A stretch of DNA of 42,894 nucleotides from Nitrososphaeraceae archaeon (lineage in GTDB: Archaea > Thermoproteota > Nitrososphaeria > Nitrososphaerales > Nitrosopumilaceae): the NCBI GenBank assembly GCA_025930495.1, contig JAICOU010000006.1, positions 1 through 42,894 on the forward strand. The letters run 5' to 3'. A program made the translations under genes and the position numbers. Below are positions 1 through 8,446 of the stretch, in pieces. The notes beneath the pieces are model-generated. The model saw nothing but the letters and a program-made list of their open reading frames with translations, searched no databases and had not been told where the DNA came from. The stretch's first letter is position 1. Each line of letters begins with the position of its first letter.

Positions 1-42
1 TAAGGATCTTTGAATTAAATATCCCTTTTTTTAAATAGAGTT

Positions 43-300
43 ATGGAAATTCACGTATACGACACATATGTCAAAGCCAAAGATGGTCATACCATGCACT
101 TTGATGTAATCACTGGTGAAAAAAACCACGATAAAGCCCTAGTATATGGCAAAGAGTGGTTAAAATCAGTCGGTGAGGCAAACGCAACAATGACAACCAA
201 TGAATGTCAATTCTGTCATTCACAAGGTGCACCAGAGCCTGTTGAACGGGCAATTAAGGAAAAAGGTTATTTCATCCAAAAGATGGAAGGCTGTCCTTAA
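43..300 (+). CDS. DUF2024 family small protein
   Basis: An 85-residue protein whose opening MEIHVYDTYVKAKDG is typical of the DUF2024 family, small cytosolic proteins of unknown biochemical role. Residues 55-58 form a CxxC (CQFC) followed by His, and a further Cys lies near the C-terminus, so metal or redox binding is possible but unproven. No signal peptide or membrane segment is visible. An A/T-rich box (TTAAATAT, 15-22) sits about 25 nt before the ATG, so the transcript is probably leaderless. The family call rests on recalled sequence similarity; the function is unknown. Confidence 0.8.
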   Translation: MEIHVYDTYVKAKDGHTMHFDVITGEKNHDKALVYGKEWLKSVGEANATMTTNECQFCHSQGAPEPVERAIKEKGYFIQKMEGCP

Positions 301-322
301 ACATTTTCTTTTTTAATTATTT
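301..322 (+). terminator. T-rich terminator candidate after the DUF2024 gene
   Basis: Directly after the stop codon come runs of T (TTTTCTTTTTTAATTATTTT). Archaeal RNA polymerase can terminate at oligo-T tracts without a hairpin, so this is a plausible terminator. Assigned by composition only. Confidence 0.35.
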
Positions 323-360
323 TGATCTATATTTTTTAGGTCAATCATTTTCTTTAAAGT

Positions 361-543
361 ATGACAGACCAAAAATATTCAAAGTGGACAGTGGAGGGGG
401 ATAAAAAAACAAAATGGATTTGCGGTTGTTTTCAGACAGCAGATGATTATTTTAAATTCTGTGAAAAACACAATGATATTTTGAAAAAAGCAATTCAAAC
501 ACAAATAGATGAATTGGATTTGACTCTAGTAATAGAAGACTAG
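361..543 (+). CDS. small hypothetical protein
   Basis: A 60-residue acidic/basic mixed protein with a CGC motif (residues 21-23), a third Cys about 11 residues later, and a hydrophilic helical C-terminal half. I do not recognise a family. A TATA-like CTATATTT (328-335) lies about 30 nt before the ATG, which supports real expression. Its stop overlaps the stop of the convergent pyrophosphatase gene by 4 nt. Probably cytosolic; no function can be assigned. Confidence 0.6.
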   Translation: MTDQKYSKWTVEGDKKTKWICGCFQTADDYFKFCEKHNDILKKAIQTQIDELDLTLVIED

Positions 544-2579
544 AGTGCAAGTATTGCTATAAACGCAGATACAAAGACAATTGCAATTGTGTTTAGTAGT
601 TTGATTACAGTGTTTAATGCAGGACCTGCTGTATCTTTGTAAGGATCACCAATGATATCACCGACGACTGCTACTTTGTGTAATTCAGTTCCTTTGTTTC
701 CTTGCATCTCAACTAGTTTCTTTGCATTATCCCATGCACCACCAGTATTTGCCAAGTGGTATGCCAGTGGAATTCCAGTAACTACTGCACCCATTAACAA
801 ACCAGCTACAGCAGTTGGTCCTAAGAGAATACCCAAAACAATGGGAGAGATAATGGCAATTATTGCAGGCTTCCAAAGTTCTTTAATTGATGCAGCAGTT
901 GCAATATCTACACATTTTGCATAATCGGGTTTTGATGTTCCTGCAAGAATTCCAGAATCAGATTTGAATTGTCGTCTTACTTCGTCTACCATTTTTCCTG
1001 CAGCACGAGATACACCGTTGATAAGTTGTCCGGTAATAATAAATGGAATTAATCCGCCAACTAATAATCCTACAATAACAGTTACATTTGTCAAACTGTA
1101 ATTCAAATCCAAAACTCCTTCAAAGATGTGTGCGGCTTCAAATTGGAATGCCTGTATCATGGCAAGTGCAGCCAATCCAGCGCTTGCAATGGCAAATCCT
1201 TTGGTTACAGCTTTGGTGGTGTTTCCTACAGCATCAATTTCATCAGTGACTTTTCTGTTTTCTTCACCCATTCCAGTCATCTCTACAATTCCACCTGCAT
1301 TATCTGCAATTGGTCCAAATGCATCAATACTAAGAACAATTCCTGCAAGACTAAGCATAGCCATTGCAGTTAATGAAGTTCCAAATATTCCATACAATAT
1401 TGGGTCTGTGCCTTCAGGTGCAGCACTTGAAGCAATACTAAATGAGACAATAATTGCAATAATTAATGCAATCATAAATGGTCCAGTTGACTGCATTCCT
1501 TTGATAATTCCCATCAATGTAAGTGACGCATATCCCCATTTTGCAGATTCAACAATATCTTGAACAGGTTTGTATTTGTAATTTGTATATCTATCAGTAA
1601 TTTTTTGAATTACAGGTACTAGAATCACACCAATTACAGTTGTTCCAAATAATGCGTATGCTATTGCTGTTTGTCCTAGGAAATAATATGTAAATATAAA
1701 ATTCAAAATAATTGCAATTGTAGCAGAAACATAAAATGATACATTCAGAGGCTTCATAACATCAGTGATATTTTTAGAACGAACTATTACAATGCCTATA
1801 ATTGAGGCAATCATTCCAGATGTTCCAATTAAAATTGGATACATGAAAATTTCAGGAGCCCCAATAAGTGCAGCAATAAGCAATGAAGCTAGTATAGTAA
1901 CAATATAAGACTCGTAAACATCAGAACCCATTCCTGCAGCATCGCCTACATTATCACCAACATTATCTGCAATTGTTGCAGGATTTCTAGGATCATCTTC
2001 AGGAATATTGGCTTCTACTTTTCCTACCAAGTCTGCACCCATATCTGCAGCCTTTGTGAAAATTCCACCACCAATTCTTATGAATAATGCAATTAGACTT
2101 GCGCCAATGCCAACGCCGGCAATTGTGATTGGATTAGGATAAACCATGTAAAGTCCGGTAATTGCCAAGAGTGCCATTGCAGGGACTGCCAATCCAACTG
2201 TTGCTCCACCTCTAAATGCCATAGCAAATGTCTTACCTAATCCACTGCCACTTAGATGAGCAGCTCTTACTGCTGCCTTGACAGTAATTTTTAATGAAAT
2301 TAATCCTGCAACTGCTGAAAGTGTCGCACCTACAGCAAATGCCAAACCGTTTGAAAATCCTATAAAGAATCCGATAATAACTGAAAGTGCAACTGCAATA
2401 GGAATTATAATTTTCATCTCTCTTCTTAGAAATGCTGCAGCGCCAACTTTTACTGCATTTGAGATCTCCATCATCTCTTTAGTGCCTGAAGGCTGTTTTG
2501 TAATCCAAGTAACTATGCCTAGAGCAACTATGAAAGAAGCAATACCAGCACCAATAGGCAAAATTTGTTGTATATCCAT
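540..2579 (-). CDS. hppA: membrane-bound proton-translocating pyrophosphatase, K+-independent type
   Basis: A 679-residue integral membrane protein that hydrolyses pyrophosphate to pump H+ across the membrane. The catalytic loop DMGADLVGKVE near residue 180, followed by DDPRNP and DNVGDNVGD, is the hallmark of membrane pyrophosphatases. About 15 hydrophobic segments and the full length match the family. Near residue 452 the motif reads GNTTKAVTK: Lys and Thr at these positions mark the K+-independent subclass, whereas K+-dependent enzymes have Ala there. This predicts H+ rather than Na+ pumping. It likely recovers energy from biosynthetic PPi. Confidence 0.95.
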   Translation of the reverse strand: MDIQQILPIGAGIASFIVALGIVTWITKQPSGTKEMMEISNAVKVGAAAFLRREMKIIIPIAVALSVIIGFFIGFSNGLAFAVGATLSAVAGLISLKITVKAAVRAAHLSGSGLGKTFAMAFRGGATVGLAVPAMALLAITGLYMVYPNPITIAGVGIGASLIALFIRIGGGIFTKAADMGADLVGKVEANIPEDDPRNPATIADNVGDNVGDAAGMGSDVYESYIVTILASLLIAALIGAPEIFMYPILIGTSGMIASIIGIVIVRSKNITDVMKPLNVSFYVSATIAIILNFIFTYYFLGQTAIAYALFGTTVIGVILVPVIQKITDRYTNYKYKPVQDIVESAKWGYASLTLMGIIKGMQSTGPFMIALIIAIIVSFSIASSAAPEGTDPILYGIFGTSLTAMAMLSLAGIVLSIDAFGPIADNAGGIVEMTGMGEENRKVTDEIDAVGNTTKAVTKGFAIASAGLAALAMIQAFQFEAAHIFEGVLDLNYSLTNVTVIVGLLVGGLIPFIITGQLINGVSRAAGKMVDEVRRQFKSDSGILAGTSKPDYAKCVDIATAASIKELWKPAIIAIISPIVLGILLGPTAVAGLLMGAVVTGIPLAYHLANTGGAWDNAKKLVEMQGNKGTELHKVAVVGDIIGDPYKDTAGPALNTVIKLLNTIAIVFVSAFIAILAL

Positions 2580-2608
2580 GCTATAATTGGCTTGCCTGAG
2601 GCTTGGAA

Positions 2609-2616
2609 ATATAAAT
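2609..2616 (-). promoter_or_regulatory. TATA-like box for hppA
   Basis: On the minus strand this reads ATTTATAT, centred about 33 nt before the hppA ATG. That spacing predicts a transcript start only a few nucleotides before the start codon, as usual for archaeal genes. Confidence 0.45.
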
Positions 2617-2629
2617 CAATGAGGGAAAT

Positions 2630-2992
2630 TTATTTTCTTTTTTGATATGGTAAAAATGATTTTCCACGTAGTCCTTGTCTTACCAGTTTGTTGAATCGTT
2701 TACCATGTGCAAGATATGGAAATCTCATGTGGATTAATTCATGAACCAGAGTATTTTCCAAAGTTTTTTCATCAGGAATTTTTCGGATATTAATGAAAAC
2801 CAAGTTATGTTGCAAATATGAAACGCCATAGTATTTGTAAGCAGAGGTTCTCCTGCCTTCTGTCATCTCTTTTGGCATATCCAATACTTCTTTGGTAGTT
2901 AGCAGAATTTTAGGCTCAGAGATAGAAAAGCGGTTTGAGTAGATGCCAATTTTTTCTAATATTTGCAGTTTTAATTCAGGATCTAATTTCAC
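2630..2992 (-). CDS. SprT-like / YgjP-like zinc metallopeptidase domain protein
   Basis: A 120-residue protein with a zincin active site, HELIH at residues 84-88 (His84 and His88 bind Zn, Glu85 is the catalytic base), followed by an AHGKRFNKL segment whose His96 is the probable third ligand. This HExxH...H arrangement and the small size resemble SprT/WLM-type single-domain proteases. Start is GTG. No signal peptide, so it is probably cytosolic; DNA-protein crosslink or general protein turnover is a family-level guess. It stands alone between hppA and the multicopper oxidase, all on the minus strand. Confidence 0.75.
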   Translation of the reverse strand: MKLDPELKLQILEKIGIYSNRFSISEPKILLTTKEVLDMPKEMTEGRRTSAYKYYGVSYLQHNLVFINIRKIPDEKTLENTLVHELIHMRFPYLAHGKRFNKLVRQGLRGKSFLPYQKRK

Positions 2993-3082
2993 AGTAATTT
3001 GTCATATAATCTACGTTTATTCTGAAATGTCAATTCTTGTATGAGAATTGGTGTATTTTGTTTTGTGTGTTTAGATGTTTTG

Positions 3083-4453
3083 CTAATTCATTGAATGAGA
3101 CATTTCAGTTACGCTAACAGTACCTTTCATCCAAGGATGCAATGTGCAAAGATAATCATATTGGCCTGGTTTTTCAAATGTGTATTGCCAAGTTCCTCCT
3201 GCTTGTATGAATTCTGAATCAAATTTCTTTGCAGTATCAGTTACAGTATGAATCACCGTGTCATTGTTTGTCCAAGTTATAGTAGTTCCAGGATTGATTT
3301 CAACGGATATCGGGAAATATGAATCTGTAATGTCAGGATTCCAAGAATTTTCTACAATAGACACATTATTTGTTTGGATTTTTTTAGCGTCTATAATAGT
3401 TGATTCGCCTAAATTATCATATGTGATGATTTCCGGGTGTTCTAATAATTTTATCAAATCTTCTTGCCATTGTATCATGGAATAACTTCCCTTGTTGTTA
3501 CTTGGGATTTGTTTTTCTAAAAGTAATGAATCATCTTCGAGCACTTCAATTACAGCCATAGAACCACGTTCCTCTTGGATTCCATGTACATGAACAAAGT
3601 ATGTTCCAGGTTCATCCCATTTTGCCTCAAATATTGCAGTGTCACCGTTTGCGATTAGATGTGTTTGGGCAAAATATGGCTCATTCCATAAAATTCCTGA
3701 CGGATATACTTTGGCGATTGTACTATGTATATGAAATGGTGAAGGTAAGACAGTGCCAATTCCAATTACATAGAATCTAACTAATTCTCCTTTTACAACT
3801 TGGATTGGATTATCATCCATGTATTGATTGGCGTATCCGTTAAGTGGGTAGTATTTTGTAAAATATTCCATTGTATTGTTTGGATCAAATTCACTTAGTG
3901 TAAAGAAATATTCTCGTGCAGGATCCATTGGACGTATTGCAGGGTCTATAATCATGGCACCAAACATTCCCATTCTAATATGCTCAGAAGTTGGAAATGC
4001 ATGACAGTGATACATAAACAATCCCGATTCTTGAGCTACAAAATGATACGTATATTCTTCACCTGGCATTATTTGTGGTAATACTCCATCGTTTGCAGAA
4101 TCATGAGTGCCATGAAAGTGAATGGTGTGAGAATAGGGGGTCTTATTTACAAATTTGACTGTAACATCATCACCTTCTGTAAATCTCAAAGTCGGCGACG
4201 GGACTGTTCCGTTGTATGTCCACACTTTTGCAGTTACGCCTTTGGAGACTTCAATTTCTGCATCTTGGGCAATTAAAGTGTAAAAGAGTTTTTGTGGATT
4301 TTGATTTTTAAATTTTGGAAAAACATCAGATGAAGCGGCATCACTGGTTTGAATGTTGGGAGATTGCATAAATGCGACAAAGGCAATGCTAAATCCGATA
4401 ATTACTCCTACAACAATATACAAAATGCCAATTTGTTTCAAAGATATTTTCAA
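3083..4453 (-). CDS. membrane-anchored multicopper oxidase with extra C-terminal cupredoxin domain
   Basis: A 456-residue exported copper protein with an N-terminal hydrophobic anchor (residues 9-29). Domain 1 (about 60-170) has HTIHFHGTH (109-117) and MYHCHAFPTSEH with Cys150, His158 and a Met at 161-163, giving a type 1 copper plus type 2/3 His ligands. Domain 2 (about 175-305) has FHIH and HVHG but no Cys, so it supplies only trinuclear-site ligands. A third plastocyanin-like domain (about 365-450) carries HTV and CTLHPWMKG. This is a two-domain laccase/NirK-like oxidase fused to a blue-copper domain, acting outside the membrane. Substrate unknown. Start is TTG. Confidence 0.85.
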   Translation of the reverse strand: MKISLKQIGILYIVVGVIIGFSIAFVAFMQSPNIQTSDAASSDVFPKFKNQNPQKLFYTLIAQDAEIEVSKGVTAKVWTYNGTVPSPTLRFTEGDDVTVKFVNKTPYSHTIHFHGTHDSANDGVLPQIMPGEEYTYHFVAQESGLFMYHCHAFPTSEHIRMGMFGAMIIDPAIRPMDPAREYFFTLSEFDPNNTMEYFTKYYPLNGYANQYMDDNPIQVVKGELVRFYVIGIGTVLPSPFHIHSTIAKVYPSGILWNEPYFAQTHLIANGDTAIFEAKWDEPGTYFVHVHGIQEERGSMAVIEVLEDDSLLLEKQIPSNNKGSYSMIQWQEDLIKLLEHPEIITYDNLGESTIIDAKKIQTNNVSIVENSWNPDITDSYFPISVEINPGTTITWTNNDTVIHTVTDTAKKFDSEFIQAGGTWQYTFEKPGQYDYLCTLHPWMKGTVSVTEMSHSMN

Positions 4454-4605
4454 ACCGTTCCAGTATGTAATAAACCCTCAATACCGTTATCAGGAATTAC
4501 CATTGTATGAAAAAATTCAGCATTAGATGGTATGTGAATTAATAGGGTCAGAATATTTTGTAGTGTAATCACAAATCATACAGCCACCGTCTCATCATAC
4601 CCCGA

Positions 4606-5103
4606 TTATTCCATTAAATCAAGTAATCGTTGTGTTTTATTTCTAATTTCTGGAGTTATCTTGACTATAACTAATCCTTCGTTTGGCTGACCATACATGA
4701 CTAGTGAATTTTCAGGAGCATAGATACACACCGGAATTACTAAAAGGTCTTCTTCACCTGTAACAGTTAGTCTTACAGGTGTTTTTGAAACAAATGCTTT
4801 TTTGATTACATCTATACTTTGAGGAGTTATCTCAGCTGCTGGATTGTCGCAGACAAGTTCGGTGTATGTGTTGTCATTTTTTGTAGGTTCTCGTTTTATT
4901 CTTTTTTCTTGATTATCAATAATTTGCAATGAAGGAATCAAGCCAAAAGCAATCATTTTTTCAGTTGTTCTATCACCAACTGTAATTAAATACGAATTTT
5001 TTGGAATTTGTTTTTGTATGTTTGATTTGTTTACCTGATTTTCAGGGATCAAATCACCCATTGGGATTTTCAGTTGGTCTCTAAGGGAATCAGGTAATTT
5101 CAC
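4606..5103 (-). CDS. GTP-dependent dephospho-CoA kinase (DUF359 family)
   Basis: A 165-residue cytosolic protein matching the archaeal DUF359 family, shown in other archaea to phosphorylate dephospho-CoA with GTP, the last step of CoA synthesis. Visible family features are the opening LPDSLRDQLKIPMG, the YLITVGDRTTEKM block, the IDNQEKRIKRE stretch and the GEEDLLVIP segment. The length fits. It starts with GTG 8 nt after the Mrp gene stop, so the two form an operon. CoA supply is relevant to the CoA-ester-rich 3HP/4HB carbon fixation of these archaea (inference). Confidence 0.85.
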   Translation of the reverse strand: MKLPDSLRDQLKIPMGDLIPENQVNKSNIQKQIPKNSYLITVGDRTTEKMIAFGLIPSLQIIDNQEKRIKREPTKNDNTYTELVCDNPAAEITPQSIDVIKKAFVSKTPVRLTVTGEEDLLVIPVCIYAPENSLVMYGQPNEGLVIVKITPEIRNKTQRLLDLME

Positions 5104-5111
5104 GGGAATCG

Positions 5112-6212
5112 CTAGTTGGTTTGTATGGATTCATTTGTACTTTCAGATTTCATTTCTTCTTGCATTTTTGCAGCAAGAATACTACATTGTGCGGCAATAT
5201 TTTTTGCGCTTGTTCTAAATGCATTGGCGCTTGGAGAGTCAGGATTTGTAATCATGATCGGCTTGCCCAAATCAGAGCCAGACATAATTCCAGAGTTTAA
5301 TGGAATCTCACCTAGGAAAGGAATTTGAAATTGGTCACTGATTTTTTTTGCACCGCCATCGCCAAAAATATAGTGTTTGTCATTACAACTAGGACAAATA
5401 AAATGACTCATATTTTCTATAACACCTAAAATTGGAACATTTAATTTTTCAAACATTGAAACTGCTTTGACTGCAACATTACTTGCAACATCTTGTGGAG
5501 TTGTAACTACCAAAATTCCAGTAATAGGAATTGTTTGTGCAAGGGTTAATGGAATATCACCAGTTCCGGGAGGAAGATCCACTATAAGATAATCCAAGTC
5601 AGACCAATTAGTATCAACTAGAAATTGTTTTAAGATTCCAGAAATAATTGGACCACGATAAATTGCGGCTTGATTAGATTGGTCTGCAAAGAAACCAAAG
5701 GAGACGACTTTTAATCCATGAGATTCGGCAGGTTGAAGTTTGTTATCTTCTACTTCCATGTGACCGCTTTTCATTCCAAGCATCAAAGGAATACTAGGAC
5801 CGTAGATATCTGCATCAAGCAAACCGACTTTGGCACCAGCCTGCGATAATGCCAAAGCTAAATTCAAAGAGACAGTTGATTTTCCTACACCACCTTTGCC
5901 ACTTGCAACACCGATAATATTTTTGACAGTTGCCATTGCAGAATCTGCATCAAGTGAGCGACCTTCCATCACTTTTGCAGTTACTTTCATATCAAAATTT
6001 TTGAGTTCTTTTAGTTCACCAATTGCTTTTCGTACATCATCTTCAATTTCTACATTAAAGGGACATGCAGGAGTGGTAAGCTCCAAAGTAAATTTCAAAT
6101 TTCCATCAGTAAGCTCTAGGTCTTTGATCATTCCCATTGATACAATATCTTTTTTCAAATCAGGATCAATCACGGTGCTTAGTTTTTCAAGAACTTGATC
6201 GACTCCAACCAT
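5112..6212 (-). CDS. Mrp/NBP35-family Fe-S cluster carrier ATPase with N-terminal DUF59/MIP18 domain
   Basis: A 366-residue cytosolic P-loop ATPase that binds and transfers Fe-S clusters. An N-terminal MIP18-like domain (about 4-85, with Cys50 in TPACPF) precedes the deviant Walker A GKGGVGKST (105-113). DADIYGPS, DYLIVDLPPGTGD and the cluster-binding CPSC near residue 272 follow, the last in the position of the CxxC used by Mrp/ApbC dimers. Length and domain order are normal. ATG start; a minus-strand TATA-like box lies about 27 nt upstream. It leads the operon with the dephospho-CoA kinase. Confidence 0.93.
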   Translation of the reverse strand: MVGVDQVLEKLSTVIDPDLKKDIVSMGMIKDLELTDGNLKFTLELTTPACPFNVEIEDDVRKAIGELKELKNFDMKVTAKVMEGRSLDADSAMATVKNIIGVASGKGGVGKSTVSLNLALALSQAGAKVGLLDADIYGPSIPLMLGMKSGHMEVEDNKLQPAESHGLKVVSFGFFADQSNQAAIYRGPIISGILKQFLVDTNWSDLDYLIVDLPPGTGDIPLTLAQTIPITGILVVTTPQDVASNVAVKAVSMFEKLNVPILGVIENMSHFICPSCNDKHYIFGDGGAKKISDQFQIPFLGEIPLNSGIMSGSDLGKPIMITNPDSPSANAFRTSAKNIAAQCSILAAKMQEEMKSESTNESIQTN

Positions 6213-6234
6213 TGGGTCAAAAAGTCAATTTACT

Positions 6235-6243
6235 TTATTTAAA
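6235..6243 (-). promoter_or_regulatory. TATA-like box for the Mrp operon
   Basis: The minus strand reads TTTAAATAA about 27 nt before the Mrp ATG, the spacing of a leaderless archaeal promoter. It lies in the 145-nt divergent spacer shared with rpo7. Confidence 0.45.
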
Positions 6244-6357
6244 CATAGGTTAGGCAGTTAAAAAACGGCAATTACTTACAAAACATACAAAATATTACTC
6301 AAATTAAGCGTAAATTATCCAAAGATTCATAAATTCAAAATCAAGAAAATATCACAG

Positions 6358-6951
6358 TTGTTTTCTATATCTACCCTACTTGATGTTGTTAGGATTCCAC
6401 CAAGCATGTTTGGAACATCAATAAAAAAGGCAGCAACAAACATTCTCAAAGACAAGTATGAGAGCATGATTAATGCAGAATTAGGATACATCATTATGAT
6501 TTTAGATGCCAAAGTTGACGAGATGGGAAAGATGATTGCCGGAGACGGTGGAACATTTCACAAAGTTGAATTTGAAGCATTGACATTTTATCCAAAATTA
6601 CAAGAAATTGTTCAAGGAGAAATTGTAGACATTACAGACTTTGGTGCATTTGTAAGAATAGGTCCAACGGATGCATTACTACATTTATCACAAGTCATGG
6701 ATGACTATCTAAAGAGCGATGTAAAATCTGGAATGATTTTAGCTAATCAAAGTGGCAGAACATTAAAAGTTGGTTCAACACTTAGAGCAAGAATTACAGC
6801 CGTATCATTAGGCAAAGCTGCTGCAATGGGAAAAATTGGAATTACATGCAGACAGCCATTCTTAGGGGCAGATGATTGGATTGCAGAAGAGATCAAAAAA
6901 TCTGGCGGCGGCTCAGCAGATGCAAAAGAAGCTAAAGTAGAGGCAAGTTAA
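6358..6951 (+). CDS. rpo7: DNA-directed RNA polymerase subunit Rpo7 (RpoE')
   Basis: A 197-residue stalk subunit of archaeal RNA polymerase, pairing with Rpo4 and contacting nascent RNA. The N-terminal Rpb7-like half contains VRIPPSMFG (about 11-19) and the conserved FEALTFYPKLQEIVQGEI junction. The C-terminal half is an S1/OB RNA-binding domain with DITDFGAFVRIGPTDALLHLSQ. The TTG start at 6358 gives the normal short N-terminus before VRIPP. The last ~20 residues form a Gly/Ala/Lys-rich tail. Its stop abuts the spt4 ATG with no gap, so the two genes are co-transcribed. Confidence 0.95.
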   Translation: MFSISTLLDVVRIPPSMFGTSIKKAATNILKDKYESMINAELGYIIMILDAKVDEMGKMIAGDGGTFHKVEFEALTFYPKLQEIVQGEIVDITDFGAFVRIGPTDALLHLSQVMDDYLKSDVKSGMILANQSGRTLKVGSTLRARITAVSLGKAAAMGKIGITCRQPFLGADDWIAEEIKKSGGGSADAKEAKVEAS

Positions 6952-7140
6952 ATGGCGCGAGAGATGGCTTGTAGAAAATGCAAGTTTGTAACTACAGGAA
7001 AAGTATGTCCAGTTTGTAAATCATCAGACTTGACACCGGATTGGACTGGAATTGTACTAGTTGTAGACCCAACAAATTCTCAGATTTCAAAAACATTGGG
7101 AATAAAACAAAAAGGCAAGTACGCAATCAAAGTAACATAA
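6952..7140 (+). CDS. spt4: transcription elongation factor Spt4 (RpoE'')
   Basis: A 62-residue zinc-binding partner of Spt5 that clamps RNA polymerase for processive elongation. Zinc ligands are visible as Cys7, Cys10, Cys19 and Cys22. The C-terminal part (DWTGIVLVVDPTNSQISKTL) is the usual Spt4 core that contacts the Spt5 NGN domain. Full length for the family. The ATG follows rpo7's stop directly, the common rpo7-spt4 archaeal arrangement. Confidence 0.95.
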   Translation: MAREMACRKCKFVTTGKVCPVCKSSDLTPDWTGIVLVVDPTNSQISKTLGIKQKGKYAIKVT

Positions 7141-7151
7141 GTTTCTAAATC

Positions 7152-7158
7152 TTTAAAA
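7152..7158 (+). promoter_or_regulatory. TATA-like box for nadC
   Basis: TTTAAAA centred about 24 nt before the nadC ATG in the 38-nt spacer after spt4. This suggests nadC has its own leaderless transcript even though it lies in line with spt4. Confidence 0.4.
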
Positions 7159-7178
7159 TCATATTAGAGCATATCATC

Positions 7179-8000
7179 ATGTTGTCATTTAATGCTAAAA
7201 AACAATTAATGGAATTTTTATCCGAAGATATTGGCAAGGGCGATATTACAAGCGCACTTTTACCAAAAAGAAACATCTCTGCCAGAATAATATCAAGAGA
7301 GCAAGCTATTGTGGCAGGAGTAAAATATGCAAAAGATATTTTCAAATTAAAAGGCTGTAGTGTTAAAGTTGTAAAAAAAGACGGCAGTAAGGTAAAACCA
7401 AATCAAACCATAATGACTATTTCAGGAGATGCGGGAAAAATTCTAACATGTGAGAGAACCGCATTGAATTTACTCACAAGAATGAGCGGAATTGCAACTC
7501 AAACAGACCAGCTAGTTAAAAAAATTTCAAACAAAAAAACCAAATTATACGCAACAAGAAAGACAGCCCCAGGTCTAAGATATTTCGACAAGGAAGCAGT
7601 AGAGATTGGAGGTGGGGGAAAACATCGATTAAAGCTAGATGAAATGGTGATGATAAAAGATAATCACATTGCAGTATCAGATTCACTGTGGTCTTTGATA
7701 AAAAATGCAAAAAGAAGATATAAAAAATTTGAAGTCGAAGTTGAAAATACATCAGACGCAGTATTGGCTGCAAAAGAAGGAGCAACAATAATTATGTTAG
7801 ATAATTTCTCGCCAGAGCAAATTAAAAAAACAATTCAGGTTCTTAAAAATCAGAAATTACGAGATAAAGTAATGCTTGAAGCATCTGGAGGAATTAACTC
7901 AAAAAATATTGCAAAATATGGCAGTACAGGTGTGGATATTATTTCAGTAGGCAGCATAACTAATTCAGTCAAAGGAATTGACATGAGTTTAGAGATATAG
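7179..8000 (+). CDS. nadC: nicotinate-nucleotide diphosphorylase (quinolinate phosphoribosyltransferase)
   Basis: A 273-residue cytosolic enzyme converting quinolinate and PRPP to nicotinate mononucleotide, CO2 and PPi. Visible family landmarks are EDIGKGDITSALL at the N-terminus, the substrate-binding TRKTAPGLRYFDKEAVEIGGG segment split around residue 130, HRLKLDEMVMIKDNHI, EVEVEN, and the phosphate-binding EASGGIN and GVDIISVG strands. The length is normal. It converges with the TPR gene (1-nt gap) and works with nadA and the aspartate dehydrogenase gene just downstream on the other strand. Confidence 0.96.
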   Translation: MLSFNAKKQLMEFLSEDIGKGDITSALLPKRNISARIISREQAIVAGVKYAKDIFKLKGCSVKVVKKDGSKVKPNQTIMTISGDAGKILTCERTALNLLTRMSGIATQTDQLVKKISNKKTKLYATRKTAPGLRYFDKEAVEIGGGGKHRLKLDEMVMIKDNHIAVSDSLWSLIKNAKRRYKKFEVEVENTSDAVLAAKEGATIIMLDNFSPEQIKKTIQVLKNQKLRDKVMLEASGGINSKNIAKYGSTGVDIISVGSITNSVKGIDMSLEI

Positions 8001-8001
8001 A

Positions 8002-8391
8002 TTATTTTGTAGATTCAATTTTTAATAACAATTCAGATACAGATTTGTTTTTTGGATCAATTTCTTTAATTTTGTTACAGCATTGAATTGCTTGTTTATG
8101 TTCTCCAAGATAATAATGAGAGTTTGCTTTTAAGAGTAAAACTTCGGTATCAAAAGTAGCAATTTTTAGAGATTTGTCAAAATATGAAATGGCGGTTTTG
8201 TATTGGTTTTTCATATAGTGTATTCCGCCAACAATAAACAAAACATCATTTTCTTCAGGAATTTTTTGTAAAATTTCAGAGCCTATTTTCAAAGATGCAT
8301 CATACTGTTTTTGCTTTACGAGTTTTCGCAGTTCTTTCTTTTTTTGAGAAATCTGTTTTATTTCAGGATTTTTGCCAAATAATCCGACCAA
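8002..8391 (-). CDS. tetratricopeptide-repeat protein
   Basis: A 129-residue soluble helical protein. From about residue 30 to 125 it shows roughly three TPR-like units, with ALK-type small residues and Y/F at repeat positions (YKTAISYFDKSLKIA, YYLGEHKQAIQCCNKIKEIDP). TPR proteins bind other proteins; the partner is unknown. The N-terminus is Lys-rich and hydrophilic, without a signal peptide. Start is TTG. It sits downstream of nadA on the same strand, but nothing shows a role in NAD synthesis. Confidence 0.7.
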   Translation of the reverse strand: MVGLFGKNPEIKQISQKKKELRKLVKQKQYDASLKIGSEILQKIPEENDVLFIVGGIHYMKNQYKTAISYFDKSLKIATFDTEVLLLKANSHYYLGEHKQAIQCCNKIKEIDPKNKSVSELLLKIESTK

Positions 8392-8446
8392 TTCACATCA
8401 CATAGATATTATCCAAATAATATAGTTAGCAAAAAATTATCCCAGA

